Positions 55,412-64,000 of a DNA stretch of 64,000 nucleotides are shown piece by piece (position 1 is the stretch's first letter; each line of letters opens with the position of its first letter). The position numbers were made by a program, and so were the translations under genes. The notes below the pieces were generated by a model. The model saw nothing but the letters and a program-made list of their open reading frames with translations. It was not told the origin of the DNA and made no database searches. This DNA is from DATEAV01 sp964575425 (GTDB lineage Bacteria; Chloroflexota; Anaerolineae; Anaerolineales; E44-bin32): NCBI GenBank assembly GCA_964575425.1, contig CAZNRD010000004.1, positions 50,097-114,096 of the forward strand, read 5' to 3'.

Positions 55412-56473
55412 TCACGGGGCGAGGTCAATCAGCACCTTGATCCCTTCCCGTCGGGCTGCGGTCTCGAAGGCCTGCTGGTATTCCTCCAGCGGGAAACGGT
55501 GTGTCACCAGGGGGGAGAGCTCGAGCAGCCCCGAGGCAACCATGGCGATGGCTCGCGGGTAGGCATGTTTCATGCGGCGCACAAGCTTGATCGTGAGGCC
55601 CTTGCGCCGGGCGGTGGATGCCTGAAAGGAGGTGCGATCGTCGCCCGGGATGCCGATCAGTGCGACAGTGCCTCCCGGCCTGGTCGTGGCGATGGCCGTT
55701 TCCACGGCCTCGTTGTCTCCAGCCGCCTCGAAGGCCACGTCGACCCCGCGACCATTCGTCGCCGACAAGATGTGCTCCCGCTCCGCGCCGTCCCTGGCCA
55801 CGAACGCCTGCGTCGCTCCGAGCTGCAGAGCCGCCTCCAGGCGATGCGTCAGCGGCTCGGTGACCAGCACCTGTAGCGCGCCCATGAGCCTCGCCACTCG
55901 GACAAGCAAGAGACCGATCGGCCCGCAGCCATAGACGCCGACCGTCATCCCAGCTCGCAGATGGGCGAGATCGGCGGCAAACAACGCCGTTCCCAGGGGT
56001 TCCAGGAGCACCCCTTCAGCAAAGGTAAGGCTATCCGGCAGCCGATGCAGGTTGCTCACTGGCCAGGCCATTAGCTGACGGAGTGCACCATCGTGCATTC
56101 CATGTCCGGCGAAGCGGACCTCAGGGCAGAGGTTGGGGTGGCCACGGTCACACAACTCGCACTGTCCGCAGGGGATTGCTGGATCGATTGCAACCCTCTG
56201 CAAATCAAGCTGCCCGCCGCGGACGACGCCTGCCGCCTCATGGCCAAGCACGAGGGGACGCTCCAGCACGGCATCGCCAATGCCCGCCTGCTCATACCAA
56301 TGCAGGTCCGAGCCGCAGATGCCCACCGCCCGGATCTCGATGAGCGCCTCACCTGCTCCAGGTTTCGGCGCCGGCTCTTCAGTCAATCGTAAATCCCGAG
56401 CCCCATGAGCGCGAACGACTCTCACCTGTCCCTCCGCGAGCAAAGGTCGGCTAGGCCCGTCGCCTCCAGTCAA
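55412..56473 (-). CDS. Zinc-dependent alcohol/polyol dehydrogenase
   Basis: A 353-residue medium-chain dehydrogenase. Catalytic zinc ligands are in AVGICGSDLHWY and LGHEAAG; structural zinc comes from CGQCELCDRGHPNLC; the cofactor loop is VYGCGPIGLLL. It resembles sorbitol or threonine dehydrogenases and should oxidise a secondary alcohol with NAD(P). The first 12-16 residues may be spurious, since a GTG at the VRVVRAHG stretch also fits. It converges on the glycosidase gene. Confidence 0.93.
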   Translation of the reverse strand: MTGGDGPSRPLLAEGQVRVVRAHGARDLRLTEEPAPKPGAGEALIEIRAVGICGSDLHWYEQAGIGDAVLERPLVLGHEAAGVVRGGQLDLQRVAIDPAIPCGQCELCDRGHPNLCPEVRFAGHGMHDGALRQLMAWPVSNLHRLPDSLTFAEGVLLEPLGTALFAADLAHLRAGMTVGVYGCGPIGLLLVRVARLMGALQVLVTEPLTHRLEAALQLGATQAFVARDGAEREHILSATNGRGVDVAFEAAGDNEAVETAIATTRPGGTVALIGIPGDDRTSFQASTARRKGLTIKLVRRMKHAYPRAIAMVASGLLELSPLVTHRFPLEEYQQAFETAARREGIKVLIDLAP

Positions 56474-56593
56474 CCCCGCCTCTAGGATTGGTGAGCGGGT
56501 CCACCGCAGCCAGCGAACCGTCCCCAGGTGTTCGACGGAACGACCTCACCTCCCCACTACGGGCGTGCGGGGTTGGTCCCGATGGAGCAGGCT

Positions 56594-57010
56594 TCAGAAG
56601 CCTCGCAGGCGGGTGGGGCGGATCCGCAGTGCGACGCTGTACTCTGCCGCCATCTCGGCCGGCGTCATCCCCAGGCTGCGGATTCCCTCGCGGTACTTGC
56701 GCAGAAATGCCGGATTCCGGTCCCCTGGAGGGGCCTTGCGGTCGATCCTGGCTGTCCCCAGCAGCACCGCCACGTTCCCGCCCTCCTCGTCACAATTGAG
56801 GTTGAGCGCCACGTTCGGGCAGCGTTGGATATGACGCACCTTCCACGCGTCTGGGCGGCTGTAGACCAGGATGGTCTTGCCGTCCCACAGGAACCAGACA
56901 GGCCTGGGCTGCGGCCGCGGCCCGGGGCCAACGGTCGTCAGCCAGATCACCCCCTCCCGCCGCAGCCTACGATTCACCTTGCGACCGAACTTGCTTTCCC
57001 AGTCGATCAT
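56594..57010 (-). CDS. PPOX-class (F420-type) flavin-fold protein
   Basis: A 138-residue split-barrel protein of the pyridoxamine-5'-phosphate-oxidase-like family, close to the Rv3369/TIGR03667 type that binds F420. Features are WLTTVGPGPRPQPRPVWFLWDG, ILVYSRPDAWKVRHI and NVALNLNCDEEGG. It lies 27 bases downstream of the corrinoid protein gene on the same strand and may be co-transcribed with the methyltransferase set. F420 use is an inference. Confidence 0.85.
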   Translation of the reverse strand: MIDWESKFGRKVNRRLRREGVIWLTTVGPGPRPQPRPVWFLWDGKTILVYSRPDAWKVRHIQRCPNVALNLNCDEEGGNVAVLLGTARIDRKAPPGDRNPAFLRKYREGIRSLGMTPAEMAAEYSVALRIRPTRLRGF

Positions 57011-57037
57011 CTCACCTCCGCTGAAGCGCGCCTGCGC

Positions 57038-57691
57038 TCAGGCAGCCAAGCCGAGGAGGGTCTTGGCCACGGCCACCGCGCCCGAGGCGTCCTCGGCGTG
57101 GCCGTCGGCGCCGATCTCCTCCGCCCACGCCCGCGTCACCGGCGCCCCGCCCACCAGCACTTTCACTCGTTCCCGCAGGCCGGCCGCCTGCAGTGCCTCA
57201 ATCACCCGCCGCTGAACCACCATCGTCGTCGTCAGCAGCGCCGACATCCCGAGCAGGGCTGCGCCCGTCCGGCGCACCTCGTCGACGAAGGCCTCGACGG
57301 GCACATCAACACCCAGGTCGCGGACCTCGAATCCGTTCGCGGCGAGCATGACCCCGACGAGGGACTTGCCGATCTCATGAATATCACCCCGCACGGTCCC
57401 CAGGACGGCGATGCCGGCGCTCTCCACCGTCCTGCCAGATCGTTTCAGCTCGGGCTCAACAATCCGCATCGCCGCCTTCATCGCCTTGCCCGCCATCACC
57501 AGATGCGGGATGAAGCACTCTCCACTGGCGAATCGTGCGCCGATGAGGTTCATGCCGGGCGTCAGCCCTTGATTGACCAGGGTCAACGGGTCCAGGCCCT
57601 GATCCAGGCAGAGCCGTGTCAGTCGCGCCGCGGCCTCCTCGTCTCCCGCCACAACGCTGGCAATCAACTCAGCAAGCAGTGTCTCAGACAT
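57038..57691 (-). CDS. Corrinoid protein of a methyltransferase system
   Basis: A 217-residue B12-binding protein: N-terminal helical cap (about 1-85) and a Rossmann domain with the cobalt-ligand motif GTVRGDIHEIGKSLV and GMSALLTTTM. This is the MtbC/MttC form, which carries a methyl group between methyltransferases. The MttB-like gene is 24 bases upstream on the same strand, so the two form a cognate pair. It depends on the B12 pathway; an adenosyltransferase is at 12 kb. Confidence 0.95.
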   Translation of the reverse strand: MSETLLAELIASVVAGDEEAAARLTRLCLDQGLDPLTLVNQGLTPGMNLIGARFASGECFIPHLVMAGKAMKAAMRIVEPELKRSGRTVESAGIAVLGTVRGDIHEIGKSLVGVMLAANGFEVRDLGVDVPVEAFVDEVRRTGAALLGMSALLTTTMVVQRRVIEALQAAGLRERVKVLVGGAPVTRAWAEEIGADGHAEDASGAVAVAKTLLGLAA

Positions 57692-57715
57692 GATCCGCTT
57701 CCCTTCCTCGTGTTC

Positions 57716-59182
57716 CTAGCACGCCACAGGCAGCGGTGGCAGCTTGTCCATGCCGATCTGGCGGGCCGCCCGCGTGGCAATAGCGCGCAGCTCGTGGCGC
57801 AACAGATCAGCCATTGCCGGCGGCTCGTATGCCGCTAGCAATTGGTACACACGATCCGCCGCGCGCGCCGCCGCATCCTTGCTCCCGCCCTCGCGCCAGG
57901 CCTGCAACGAACCGCGGTCGATCACTGGCGAAGGCAGGTAGAACTCCTGTTGAAACCAGCGCAGCGTGTGCGCCTCGCCGAGGTATTCCGCGCGATGGCC
58001 AAGGCGCCGCATCAATGACACGGCCAATGGCTCCTCGCGCGCCTCGACCCCGAGCAGCATGCGCTTGGCCATGCCGATGATCTCTGCGTCAAGCACCAAC
58101 TTCTCGAAACTTTGACAGCTCTCGAAGTCAAGCATGCCAGCACCGGACACCATATTGATGCCGGCCAGCGCCGCCAGCAACGCGCCTCCGGCCGATTCCA
58201 GGCCGCACTGGGCATCGACCACCTTGGCATCGCTAAGGCCAAGGTAGGCATGGGTCGGCAGCCCGAGTCGCTTGCCGACCTGGCTGTAGGCGCAGTCGAT
58301 CATCCACGTCCCGACATCGCCCATCGGCGTCGTGCCGCAGCGCATGTCGAAGACGGCCGGCGAGCCTCCCCACACGATCGGCGCTCCCGGCTGCGCCAGC
58401 TGGCTCAGGACAACCCCGCTCAGAGACTCGGCGGCATGCTGCACCAATGCGCCGGCGAAGGTCACAGGAGCAGTCGCCCCGGCAAGCGGCATAGAGACCA
58501 GCTCAGCGGGAATGCCTGCCTGCGCGCAGTCGATGAGATTCTGGCAGGTCAGATCACTCCAGAGCAGCGGTGGCGAGGGGCAGACATCGAAGATGGCAAT
58601 CGGCCGCTGGCGCAGGGCCTGCGAGCCGCCGGCCACCGCCTCTAGCATTTCCTTCATCACCCACCAGGTGTCCTTGCGGAACGCGCCGGTGACGATCGGC
58701 TTGTGCATGAAGTTAAGCGCCAGGTAGAGGCGGTACAGGTCGCCGATCTCCTGCACCACATCGCCGCAGATCATGGCCGTGCTCTGCGCATCCAGCGCGG
58801 GCAGCATCTCCACCAGCTGGATGAACCGCACGAAGTCGTCAGTGACCGGCGTCCGCTGCTCGCCCGTCTTGCGGTCCATCACAGTCACGGCCGCCGAGCC
58901 GGGGTCGAAGTGCACATCGTCGCCGCCGTAGTGGACTGCGGGGTGACCGCTCAGATCGTAGAGGTAGAACTCCCCGGGCACAGTGCGCAGTGCCTCCCGG
59001 ACCACCGAGTCGGGGATGCGGGCAATCTGAGAGGCAAGGTCCACTTTGGCGCCGGCTTCGGCAAGAAGACGAAGCCCGTCGTCGTTGTGGACGCGGACAC
59101 CCGGGTCCGCGAGCACCTGAAAGGCTTCGGCGAGAATGCGGTCGATCAGATCGTCGGAGAGGAAACGTAGCCGCGGGCGCAT
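57716..59182 (-). CDS. MttB-superfamily methyltransferase (non-pyrrolysine)
   Basis: A 488-residue TIM-barrel methyltransferase of the trimethylamine/glycine-betaine MttB superfamily. It includes RLRFLSDDLIDRILAEAF at the start, GAFRKDTWWVMKEML and GGSPAVFDMRCGTTPMGD inside, and HTLRWFQQEFYLPSPVIDR near the end. No in-frame TAG is present, so pyrrolysine is absent, as in the MtgB-like members that act on betaines. The methyl donor is unknown. ATG 59182 has GGAGGTCC upstream; ATG 59224 is an alternative 9 bases after TAGAAT. Confidence 0.93.
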   Translation of the reverse strand: MRPRLRFLSDDLIDRILAEAFQVLADPGVRVHNDDGLRLLAEAGAKVDLASQIARIPDSVVREALRTVPGEFYLYDLSGHPAVHYGGDDVHFDPGSAAVTVMDRKTGEQRTPVTDDFVRFIQLVEMLPALDAQSTAMICGDVVQEIGDLYRLYLALNFMHKPIVTGAFRKDTWWVMKEMLEAVAGGSQALRQRPIAIFDVCPSPPLLWSDLTCQNLIDCAQAGIPAELVSMPLAGATAPVTFAGALVQHAAESLSGVVLSQLAQPGAPIVWGGSPAVFDMRCGTTPMGDVGTWMIDCAYSQVGKRLGLPTHAYLGLSDAKVVDAQCGLESAGGALLAALAGINMVSGAGMLDFESCQSFEKLVLDAEIIGMAKRMLLGVEAREEPLAVSLMRRLGHRAEYLGEAHTLRWFQQEFYLPSPVIDRGSLQAWREGGSKDAAARAADRVYQLLAAYEPPAMADLLRHELRAIATRAARQIGMDKLPPLPVAC

Positions 59183-59233
59183 TGGACCTCCGTTTGGCGG
59201 CGGTACGGGCTGCGAGCCGGACATTCGGCGATG

Positions 59234-59239
59234 ATTCTA
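59234..59239 (-). promoter_or_regulatory. Candidate -10 box of methyltransferase operon
   Basis: Minus-strand TAGAAT 51 bases before ATG 59182 (9 before ATG 59224). Confidence 0.5.
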
Positions 59240-59371
59240 GCCTCAATCCCCTGCACTGCCACTGCCTACGGCTCTCAGAGCCGCCCCTCAGCGCCATCGT
59301 CGTCAAGCAGAATTGCCGCTTCGCTCCGACCGCAAGCGGACCTGCTTACGCTGCTCTAACCTCGACGCGAC

Positions 59372-59377
59372 TATAAT
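59372..59377 (+). promoter_or_regulatory. -10 box of NEW3-ABC operon
   Basis: Perfect TATAAT 56 bases before ATG 59434. Confidence 0.55.
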
Positions 59378-59433
59378 TCCTTCCTTGAAAAACCAGACCG
59401 CGCCCACGCGGGCGCGCCTTGGGAGGTTCCAGC

Positions 59434-60585
59434 ATGCACTCGCTTCTCTCCGCAGCCGTGGTGGCCCTCACCGCTTTGTCGCCGCTTGCCCAGACGCAGT
59501 TCCAGGGCCTCACGCTCTCCACCCCTTTTCCATCGCAAGTCATCCCGCCCGGCGCTCCCGTCAGTCTTCCGATTGAGGTCGCGAGCTACGGCCTTCCGCC
59601 GCAGGTGGTGCGCCTGGAGGTGGTACAGGCACCCGAGGGCTGGCAGGTCGACTTCGTCGGGGACGGGCGCATCGTGAGCGCTGTCTACCTCGGCCCAGAC
59701 GACAGCCAGAGTCTGACACTGAAGGTGGAGCCGCCGCCCGACACTGTCCTGGGCGGCTACGACATCCTGCTGCGCGCTTCGGCGGCCGGAGCAACAGCGG
59801 AGCTGCCGATTCAGTTGACGCTGGGCGAATCGTTCCCGCCTCAACTCAACCTCACCACCGAGCTTCCCATGCTGAGGGGCTCCCCGACCTCGTCGTTCAC
59901 CTACCGGGCACGCCTGGTAAACGACTCCGACCAGGACATGCTGGTGAGCCTGTCGGCCGAGGTGCCCGAGGGCTTCGAAGTGGTCTTCAAGCAGAGCGGC
60001 GGCACGCAGGAGTTCACCAGCCTGGCGGTCGAAGCTGGCCGCACACAGAACATCAACATCGAGGTCCGGCCGCCTCAAAACGTGCTCGCCGGGCAGTATC
60101 CGGTCGTGGTGACGGCCCAGGCAGAGCAGGCCGCGGCTCAACTGCTGCTGACGGCGGAGATCACCGGCCGTCCGGAACTCAGCCTTACAACCCAGGATGG
60201 CCGCCTCAGCGGGCGCGTCTACAGCGGCAAGACAACGTCACTGCGCATCATCGTCAGCAACACCGGTACGGCTGAGGCCCAGAACATCCGCCTGCAGTCC
60301 ACCCCGCCATCCCGCTGGAACGTCACCTTTTCCCCGGACGTCATCCACAGCCTGATGCCGCAGAGTCAGGTCGAGGTGACTGTCGACATCCGCCCCGCCG
60401 ACCAGGCCGTGGCGGGCGACTACATGCTCTCGCTGCGGGCTGTGCCGGAGAACGGCACCCGCTCCTCGGCCGACTTTCGCATCACCCTGCTCACCTCGAC
60501 CGCCTGGGGCGTGGTCGGCCTGGTGTTGATCGCCGCCGCGCTGGGCGTGGTTGCCCTGGCCGTGGCGCGCTTTGGACGCCGATAG
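59434..60585 (+). CDS. NEW3-domain membrane-anchored protein
   Basis: A 383-residue exported protein: signal peptide (about 1-19), two or three Ig-like NEW3-type domains (for example [52 protein letters not shown]), and a C-terminal membrane anchor (about 355-380). It is the extracytoplasmic part of an operon with an ABC ATPase and permease, which start 2 bases and about 930 bases later. It may hold the cargo or brace the exporter; cargo is unknown. GGGAGG precedes ATG 59434. Confidence 0.85.
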   Translation: MHSLLSAAVVALTALSPLAQTQFQGLTLSTPFPSQVIPPGAPVSLPIEVASYGLPPQVVRLEVVQAPEGWQVDFVGDGRIVSAVYLGPDDSQSLTLKVEPPPDTVLGGYDILLRASAAGATAELPIQLTLGESFPPQLNLTTELPMLRGSPTSSFTYRARLVNDSDQDMLVSLSAEVPEGFEVVFKQSGGTQEFTSLAVEAGRTQNINIEVRPPQNVLAGQYPVVVTAQAEQAAAQLLLTAEITGRPELSLTTQDGRLSGRVYSGKTTSLRIIVSNTGTAEAQNIRLQSTPPSRWNVTFSPDVIHSLMPQSQVEVTVDIRPADQAVAGDYMLSLRAVPENGTRSSADFRITLLTSTAWGVVGLVLIAAALGVVALAVARFGRR

Positions 60586-60587
60586 CC

Positions 60588-61523
60588 ATGGACGTAGTCA
60601 TCGAAACCCACGAACTGACCAAGCAGTACGGGTCGGTCACCGCCGTCGATCGCCTCGACCTGAAGGTCCACAGCGGCGAGGTCTTCGGCCTGCTGGGTCC
60701 GAACGGCTCCGGCAAGACCACGACCATCCTGATGCTGCTCGGCCTCACCGAGCCGACCTCGGGCGAAGTGCGCGTCCTGGGCGTGGACCCGGCGCGCCGG
60801 CCACTCAAGGTGAAATCGCGCGTCGGCTACCTGCCCGACTCGGTCGGCTTCTACGATGATCTGACGGCGCGCGAGAATCTGCGCTACATCGCTCGCCTCA
60901 ACCGCATCCCCGCCGACGAGGCCGAGGAGCGCATCCGCACGGCCCTGGAGCACATGGGCCTGGCCGACGTCATCGACCGCCGCGTCTCCACCTTCTCGCA
61001 TGGCATGCGTCAGCGGCTCGGGATGGCCGATCTCCTGGTCAAGAAGCCGGAGGTGGTCATCCTCGATGAACCCACGCTGGGACTGGACCCGGAGGCAGCG
61101 CGCGAATTCCTGGAACTGGTCCGCGGACTGAAGAGCGACGGCTTCACCGTGGTGCTCTCCTCGCACCTGCTCCACCAGGTGCAGGCGATCTGCGACCGCG
61201 TGGGCCTGTTCCACCGGGGCCGCATGGTGCTGGAAGGCACGGTGCCCGACTTGGCACGCCGCATTCTGGGCGGCGGTTACCGCATCCACCTTGAGGCGAG
61301 TGGCCCCGACCTCAGCCGCCGGCTTGAGTCGCTGCAGGGAGTGCAACGGGTGGCGGTCACGGGTGATGGCAGGTACATGCTCGAGGCCGATCGCGACCTG
61401 AGGTCGGCGTCCGTTTCCGCAGCGGTGGAAGCGGGAGGGCAGCTGCTTTCGATCCGCCTCGAAGAACCCTCCCTCGACGAAATCTACAGCCGCTACTTCC
61501 AGGAGGTGGCCCATGCAGCGTGA
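60588..61523 (+). CDS. ABC transporter ATP-binding protein
   Basis: A 311-residue ATPase of the ABC-2 exporter class. Walker A is GPNGSGKTT, the signature is FSHGMRQRL, Walker B is [13 protein letters not shown] and the switch His is in LSSHLLHQ. It starts 2 bases after the NEW3 gene and overlaps the permease by 11 bases. It powers export of an unknown substrate. Confidence 0.96.
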   Translation: MDVVIETHELTKQYGSVTAVDRLDLKVHSGEVFGLLGPNGSGKTTTILMLLGLTEPTSGEVRVLGVDPARRPLKVKSRVGYLPDSVGFYDDLTARENLRYIARLNRIPADEAEERIRTALEHMGLADVIDRRVSTFSHGMRQRLGMADLLVKKPEVVILDEPTLGLDPEAAREFLELVRGLKSDGFTVVLSSHLLHQVQAICDRVGLFHRGRMVLEGTVPDLARRILGGGYRIHLEASGPDLSRRLESLQGVQRVAVTGDGRYMLEADRDLRSASVSAAVEAGGQLLSIRLEEPSLDEIYSRYFQEVAHAA

Positions 61524-62466
61524 AGGCTCCCCCTGGCAGGGAATGTGGACGGTGATGGCCAAGGAGATCGCCGACCACCTGACCGGGGTACGCATGCGCA
61601 TCCTGGAACTGCTCGGCATCGCCGCCAGCATCGGCGCCGCCTATGCCGCTGTGTCCACGCTGCGCGCCACGGTCGGCGAGGATCCCTTTCTGCTGCTCAA
61701 GCTGTTCACCACGGCGCGCGACCCGCTGCCCGCGTTCGTCGCCTTCCTCGGCTTCCTGACGCCGCTGGTGGCCATCGCCCTGGGCTTCGACACGGTCAAC
61801 GGCGAGTTCAACCGCCGCACCATGAGCCGCGTCCTGGCGCAGCCGATCTACCGCGACGCACTCCTTCTGGGCAAGTATCTGGCCGGCCTCGCCACCTTGG
61901 CGATCGTGCTCACCGCCATCTGGCTTCTGGTGACCGGGCTAGGTCTGATCCTGCTTGGCGTCCCCCCCAGCGGAGAGGAGGTGGCCCGGGGGCTGCTCTT
62001 CCTGGTGGCGACCATCACCTACGGAGGCGTGTGGCTGGGGATGGCAATCGTGTTCTCGGTCGTCTTTCGCCAGCCGGCGACAGCAGCCCTGGCCTCCATC
62101 GCCGTGTGGCTCTTCTTCACAATCTTCTGGGGCATGGTCTCCGATCTGCTGGCGCAGACCTTCGTTCCGATCCGTTTGGGGCTGGCGCAGGAACTCCTGG
62201 CGCAGACGCAAATGAGCATCGCCCTGGCGCGCTTCTCCCCCAACACGCTCTACAGCGAAATCGTCATCGCCCTGCTCAACCCGGCGGTGCGGTCGTTGGG
62301 GTTGGTGCTGCCCTCGCAGTACCAGGGGGCGATCCTGGGCGCGCCGCTCCCGCTCTCTCAGAGCACGGCACTCATCTGGCCCCAGCTCACCGGGCTGGTG
62401 GCGCTGGTCATCCTGCTCTTCGCCGCCGCGTACATCCTGTTCCAGCGCCAGGAAGTGCGTGCCTGA
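61513..62466 (+). CDS. ABC-2 type permease
   Basis: A 317-residue membrane protein with six hydrophobic helices in the ABC-2/NosY arrangement, starting with a cytoplasmic helix ([17 protein letters not shown]). AGGAGG precedes the ATG, inside the ATPase gene. It is the membrane partner of the ATPase and ends the operon at a strong hairpin (62498). Substrate unknown. Confidence 0.92.
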   Translation: MQREGSPWQGMWTVMAKEIADHLTGVRMRILELLGIAASIGAAYAAVSTLRATVGEDPFLLLKLFTTARDPLPAFVAFLGFLTPLVAIALGFDTVNGEFNRRTMSRVLAQPIYRDALLLGKYLAGLATLAIVLTAIWLLVTGLGLILLGVPPSGEEVARGLLFLVATITYGGVWLGMAIVFSVVFRQPATAALASIAVWLFFTIFWGMVSDLLAQTFVPIRLGLAQELLAQTQMSIALARFSPNTLYSEIVIALLNPAVRSLGLVLPSQYQGAILGAPLPLSQSTALIWPQLTGLVALVILLFAAAYILFQRQEVRA

Positions 62467-62497
62467 GCCCCGAGTCCGCATCCAGAGGCGGAGCTTA

Positions 62498-62523
62498 GCT
62501 GCCGGTCCTGTGGGACCGGCAGC
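62498..62523. terminator. Convergent terminator after ABC operon and plsY
   Basis: An 11-bp perfect stem (GCTGCCGGTCC / GGACCGGCAGC) with a 4-base loop and GTTCGTTT on the plus-strand side, so it is a fair terminator for the ABC operon and, reversed, for plsY. Confidence 0.7.
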
Positions 62524-62556
62524 GTTCGTTTCCGGCGGAGACCTGCAGCGCGAGGT

Positions 62557-63129
62557 TCAGGCGGTCGCCCGCCGCGCCTGGAATTGCTGCAGCACCTTGG
62601 AGAGGCCGATCGTCGGCAGGAGCAGGATGGGGTACAGGATGCGGCGCGGGGGCTGACCGCCGAGCCACATCACGATGGGAAGCAAAATGAAGCCGAAGGC
62701 GCAGCTCAGGTCCCAGTTGCGAGTCAGCAGGAAAGCCAGGGCCAGCGCCCCGACGGACAGGGCCAACTCCACGGGAAACAGCATCCCAAAGACACCTACC
62801 ATGGTGGCCATGCCCTGGCCGCCGCGCAACCTCAGGAAGATCGGGAAATCGTGCCCCAGTACGGCAAACGCTCCGGCCCAGTAGACGGCCACCTCCGAGG
62901 CGCCCAGCGACCGCGCCAGCGCAACGGCCATTGCTCCCTTTCCGACATCCGCCGCGCCCACCAGGATGCCCGGCAGCGGCCCGACGGAGAGAAAGGTGTT
63001 CTTGGCACCCACATTGCCATCGCCGAGATGCCGGATGTCCTGCCCGGTCACCAGGCGGGTCACCAGGTAGGCGAAGGGGATGGAACCCAGGAGGTAGGCT
63101 CCGAGGAGGATCTCCCACGTTGGTGCCAT
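62557..63129 (-). CDS. plsY: PlsY-like acyl-phosphate glycerol-3-phosphate acyltransferase
   Basis: A 190-residue membrane enzyme with about five helices that acylates glycerol-3-phosphate from acyl phosphate. Motif 1 reads GDGNVGAKN (residues 36-44) where GSGNxGATN is usual, and the later motif reads GHDFPIFLRLRGGQG (92-106) with Gln for the usual Lys of GGKG. The fold and length fit PlsY. These changes leave the activity in some doubt. GGAGG precedes the ATG. It fits with the DegV-family protein at 22.7 kb. Confidence 0.82.
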   Translation of the reverse strand: MAPTWEILLGAYLLGSIPFAYLVTRLVTGQDIRHLGDGNVGAKNTFLSVGPLPGILVGAADVGKGAMAVALARSLGASEVAVYWAGAFAVLGHDFPIFLRLRGGQGMATMVGVFGMLFPVELALSVGALALAFLLTRNWDLSCAFGFILLPIVMWLGGQPPRRILYPILLLPTIGLSKVLQQFQARRATA

Positions 63130-63327
63130 TTCTCACCATCCTCCAAGGCGATGCATAAGCGGTGCACTGCTCCCCACAGGCGAATCCAGTCTACGACCGA
63201 CTCCATGCGGAAGGCAAGGGCGAGTTCCCGGCTGGCGCTGTCCGCTTGCGGATGACCCGGCCTGCTGCTCCCATCCACCAGGACCTGCGTCAGCGCGGTA
63301 ACCGCGGCCAGTGTGTCGTGGTGAGGC

Positions 63328-63999
63328 TCATTGCAGCCACCCATAAATCTGAATATCAAGATTCGTAAGCCCCAGGTCTCTAGCCCTGTGGACAACCTTT
63401 GCGTATTCCTCCCCCGTGATTCTCCTGGATATTTCCGGATAATCGAATGCTTTATGAGCCGGGGTGTATTGCGCCATGATATTGACATATGTGTCTTTGG
63501 GTAAGTGCTCGGCTATCCACTCCATGACTTCTTCCGAACCACCTATGTTGTTGGGCATGACCAGATGCCGGATCATCAGCCCTCGTTGCATAATGCCTTC
63601 CTCTGTGGGTTTCGCCACGCCAACTTGGCGGTGCATTTCAAGGATTGCCGCCCGCGCAACCTCGGGGTAGTTCTCCGCTCCGGATGAGAACTTCGCTGCC
63701 ATGTCACTATCCCAGTACTTGAAATCCGGCAGGTAGATATCAACGATTCCATCCAGGAGCGCAAGGATTTCAAGACGCTCCCAGCCGCTGGTGTTGTAGA
63801 CAATCGGGAGGCGCAGGCCGTACGCTGCCGCCGCATCAAGGGCCATAAGGTTGTGGGGGGAATAGTGCGTAGGGGTAACGATGTTGATGTTGTGACAGCC
63901 AATTTCCTGCAGATGCAGCATCATCCTGGCATACTCCTCAATCGTTGTATGAAAGCCTACACCAAGATGGCTGATCTCCCAATTCTGGCAGAAGACGCA
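63328..63999 (-). CDS. Radical SAM protein, truncated by window edge, low GC
   Basis: The 3' part (224 codons) of a radical SAM gene that continues beyond the window. Its visible beginning is CVFCQNWEISHLG, the last two Cys of a CxxxCxxC cluster motif, followed by the PflA-like (COG1313) core with INIVTPTHYSPHNL, YNTSGWERLEIL, YLPDFKYWD and HLVMPNNIGG. The codons are clearly richer in A/T than neighbours: a 60-base sample here is 47% GC against 72% in plsY (hand count). That suggests recent transfer. Full start not visible. Confidence 0.92.
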   Translation of the reverse strand, partial: CVFCQNWEISHLGVGFHTTIEEYARMMLHLQEIGCHNINIVTPTHYSPHNLMALDAAAAYGLRLPIVYNTSGWERLEILALLDGIVDIYLPDFKYWDSDMAAKFSSGAENYPEVARAAILEMHRQVGVAKPTEEGIMQRGLMIRHLVMPNNIGGSEEVMEWIAEHLPKDTYVNIMAQYTPAHKAFDYPEISRRITGEEYAKVVHRARDLGLTNLDIQIYGWLQ

Positions 64000-64000
64000 A

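Noticed and set aside
57716..59224. Pyrrolysine use in the MttB-like gene
   Set aside because: No in-frame TAG within the coding sequence; full-length frame is uninterrupted.

Overview
The window is a gene-dense, high-GC bacterial chromosome segment. I read it as a member of the Chloroflexota, probably the Anaerolineae. That placement is an inference from gene content and style: tandem histidine kinases and receiver proteins, a CpaE-like receiver protein, a very large SecA, several lipoproteins with Thr/Pro-rich linkers, a NEW3-domain ABC exporter, paired TrkA proteins beside an APC permease, and an MttB-family methyltransferase with its corrinoid protein. No rRNA operon, transposase, integrase, phage gene or CRISPR array was seen.

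Layout. 1-0.8 kb: SDR protein. 1.1-6.1 kb: signalling block with an orphan receiver, two cytoplasmic histidine kinases, an OmpR-type regulator and a receiver/CpaE-like protein. 6.1-8.9 kb: tightly coupled operon of double-HTH regulator, TPR protein, GNAT acetyltransferase and V4R-like protein. 9.2-22.6 kb: housekeeping and envelope genes (slipin, thioredoxin-fold protein, DUF554, cobalamin adenosyltransferase, ComEA, MutM, an MBL hydrolase, adenosine deaminase, SecA), two lipoproteins and tRNA-Leu(TAA). 22.7-31.6 kb: DegV, PolX, CAP-domain protein, a PHP-domain protein, lipoproteins and UvrB. 31.7-35.4 kb: a two-component system with a Met-rich sensor, a small zinc-ribbon membrane protein and two secreted paralogues. 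35.5-40.3 kb: tRNA-Arg(TCT), a pair of unknown genes, a LysM/M23 peptidase, DUF192 and a receiver. 40.7-47.9 kb: ion-transport operon (unknown protein, APC permease, P-type ATPase, two TrkA proteins). 48.1-53.0 kb: ammonia-lyase, then an AmrS radical SAM operon with DUF72, Mth938-like and second radical SAM genes. 53.2-55.4 kb: hypoxanthine phosphoribosyltransferase and a phosphodiester glycosidase. 55.4-59.2 kb: alcohol dehydrogenase, PPOX/F420-type protein, corrinoid protein and MttB-like methyltransferase. 59.4-63.1 kb: NEW3/ABC exporter and PlsY. 63.3-64.0 kb: a radical SAM gene of clearly lower GC, cut by the window edge.

Two themes recur. First, genes in operons are often joined by ATGA or GTGA overlaps, implying translational coupling. 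Second, near-consensus TANAAT hexamers sit upstream of many genes, usually with no recognisable -35 box, and in four or five cases only 6-8 bases before the start codon, which implies leaderless transcripts.

No single unmistakably new system was found. The best candidates are the kinase with an MshEN-like N-terminus, the Met-rich two-component cluster with paired secreted paralogues, the HTH-TPR-GNAT-V4R operon, and the enlarged SecA.
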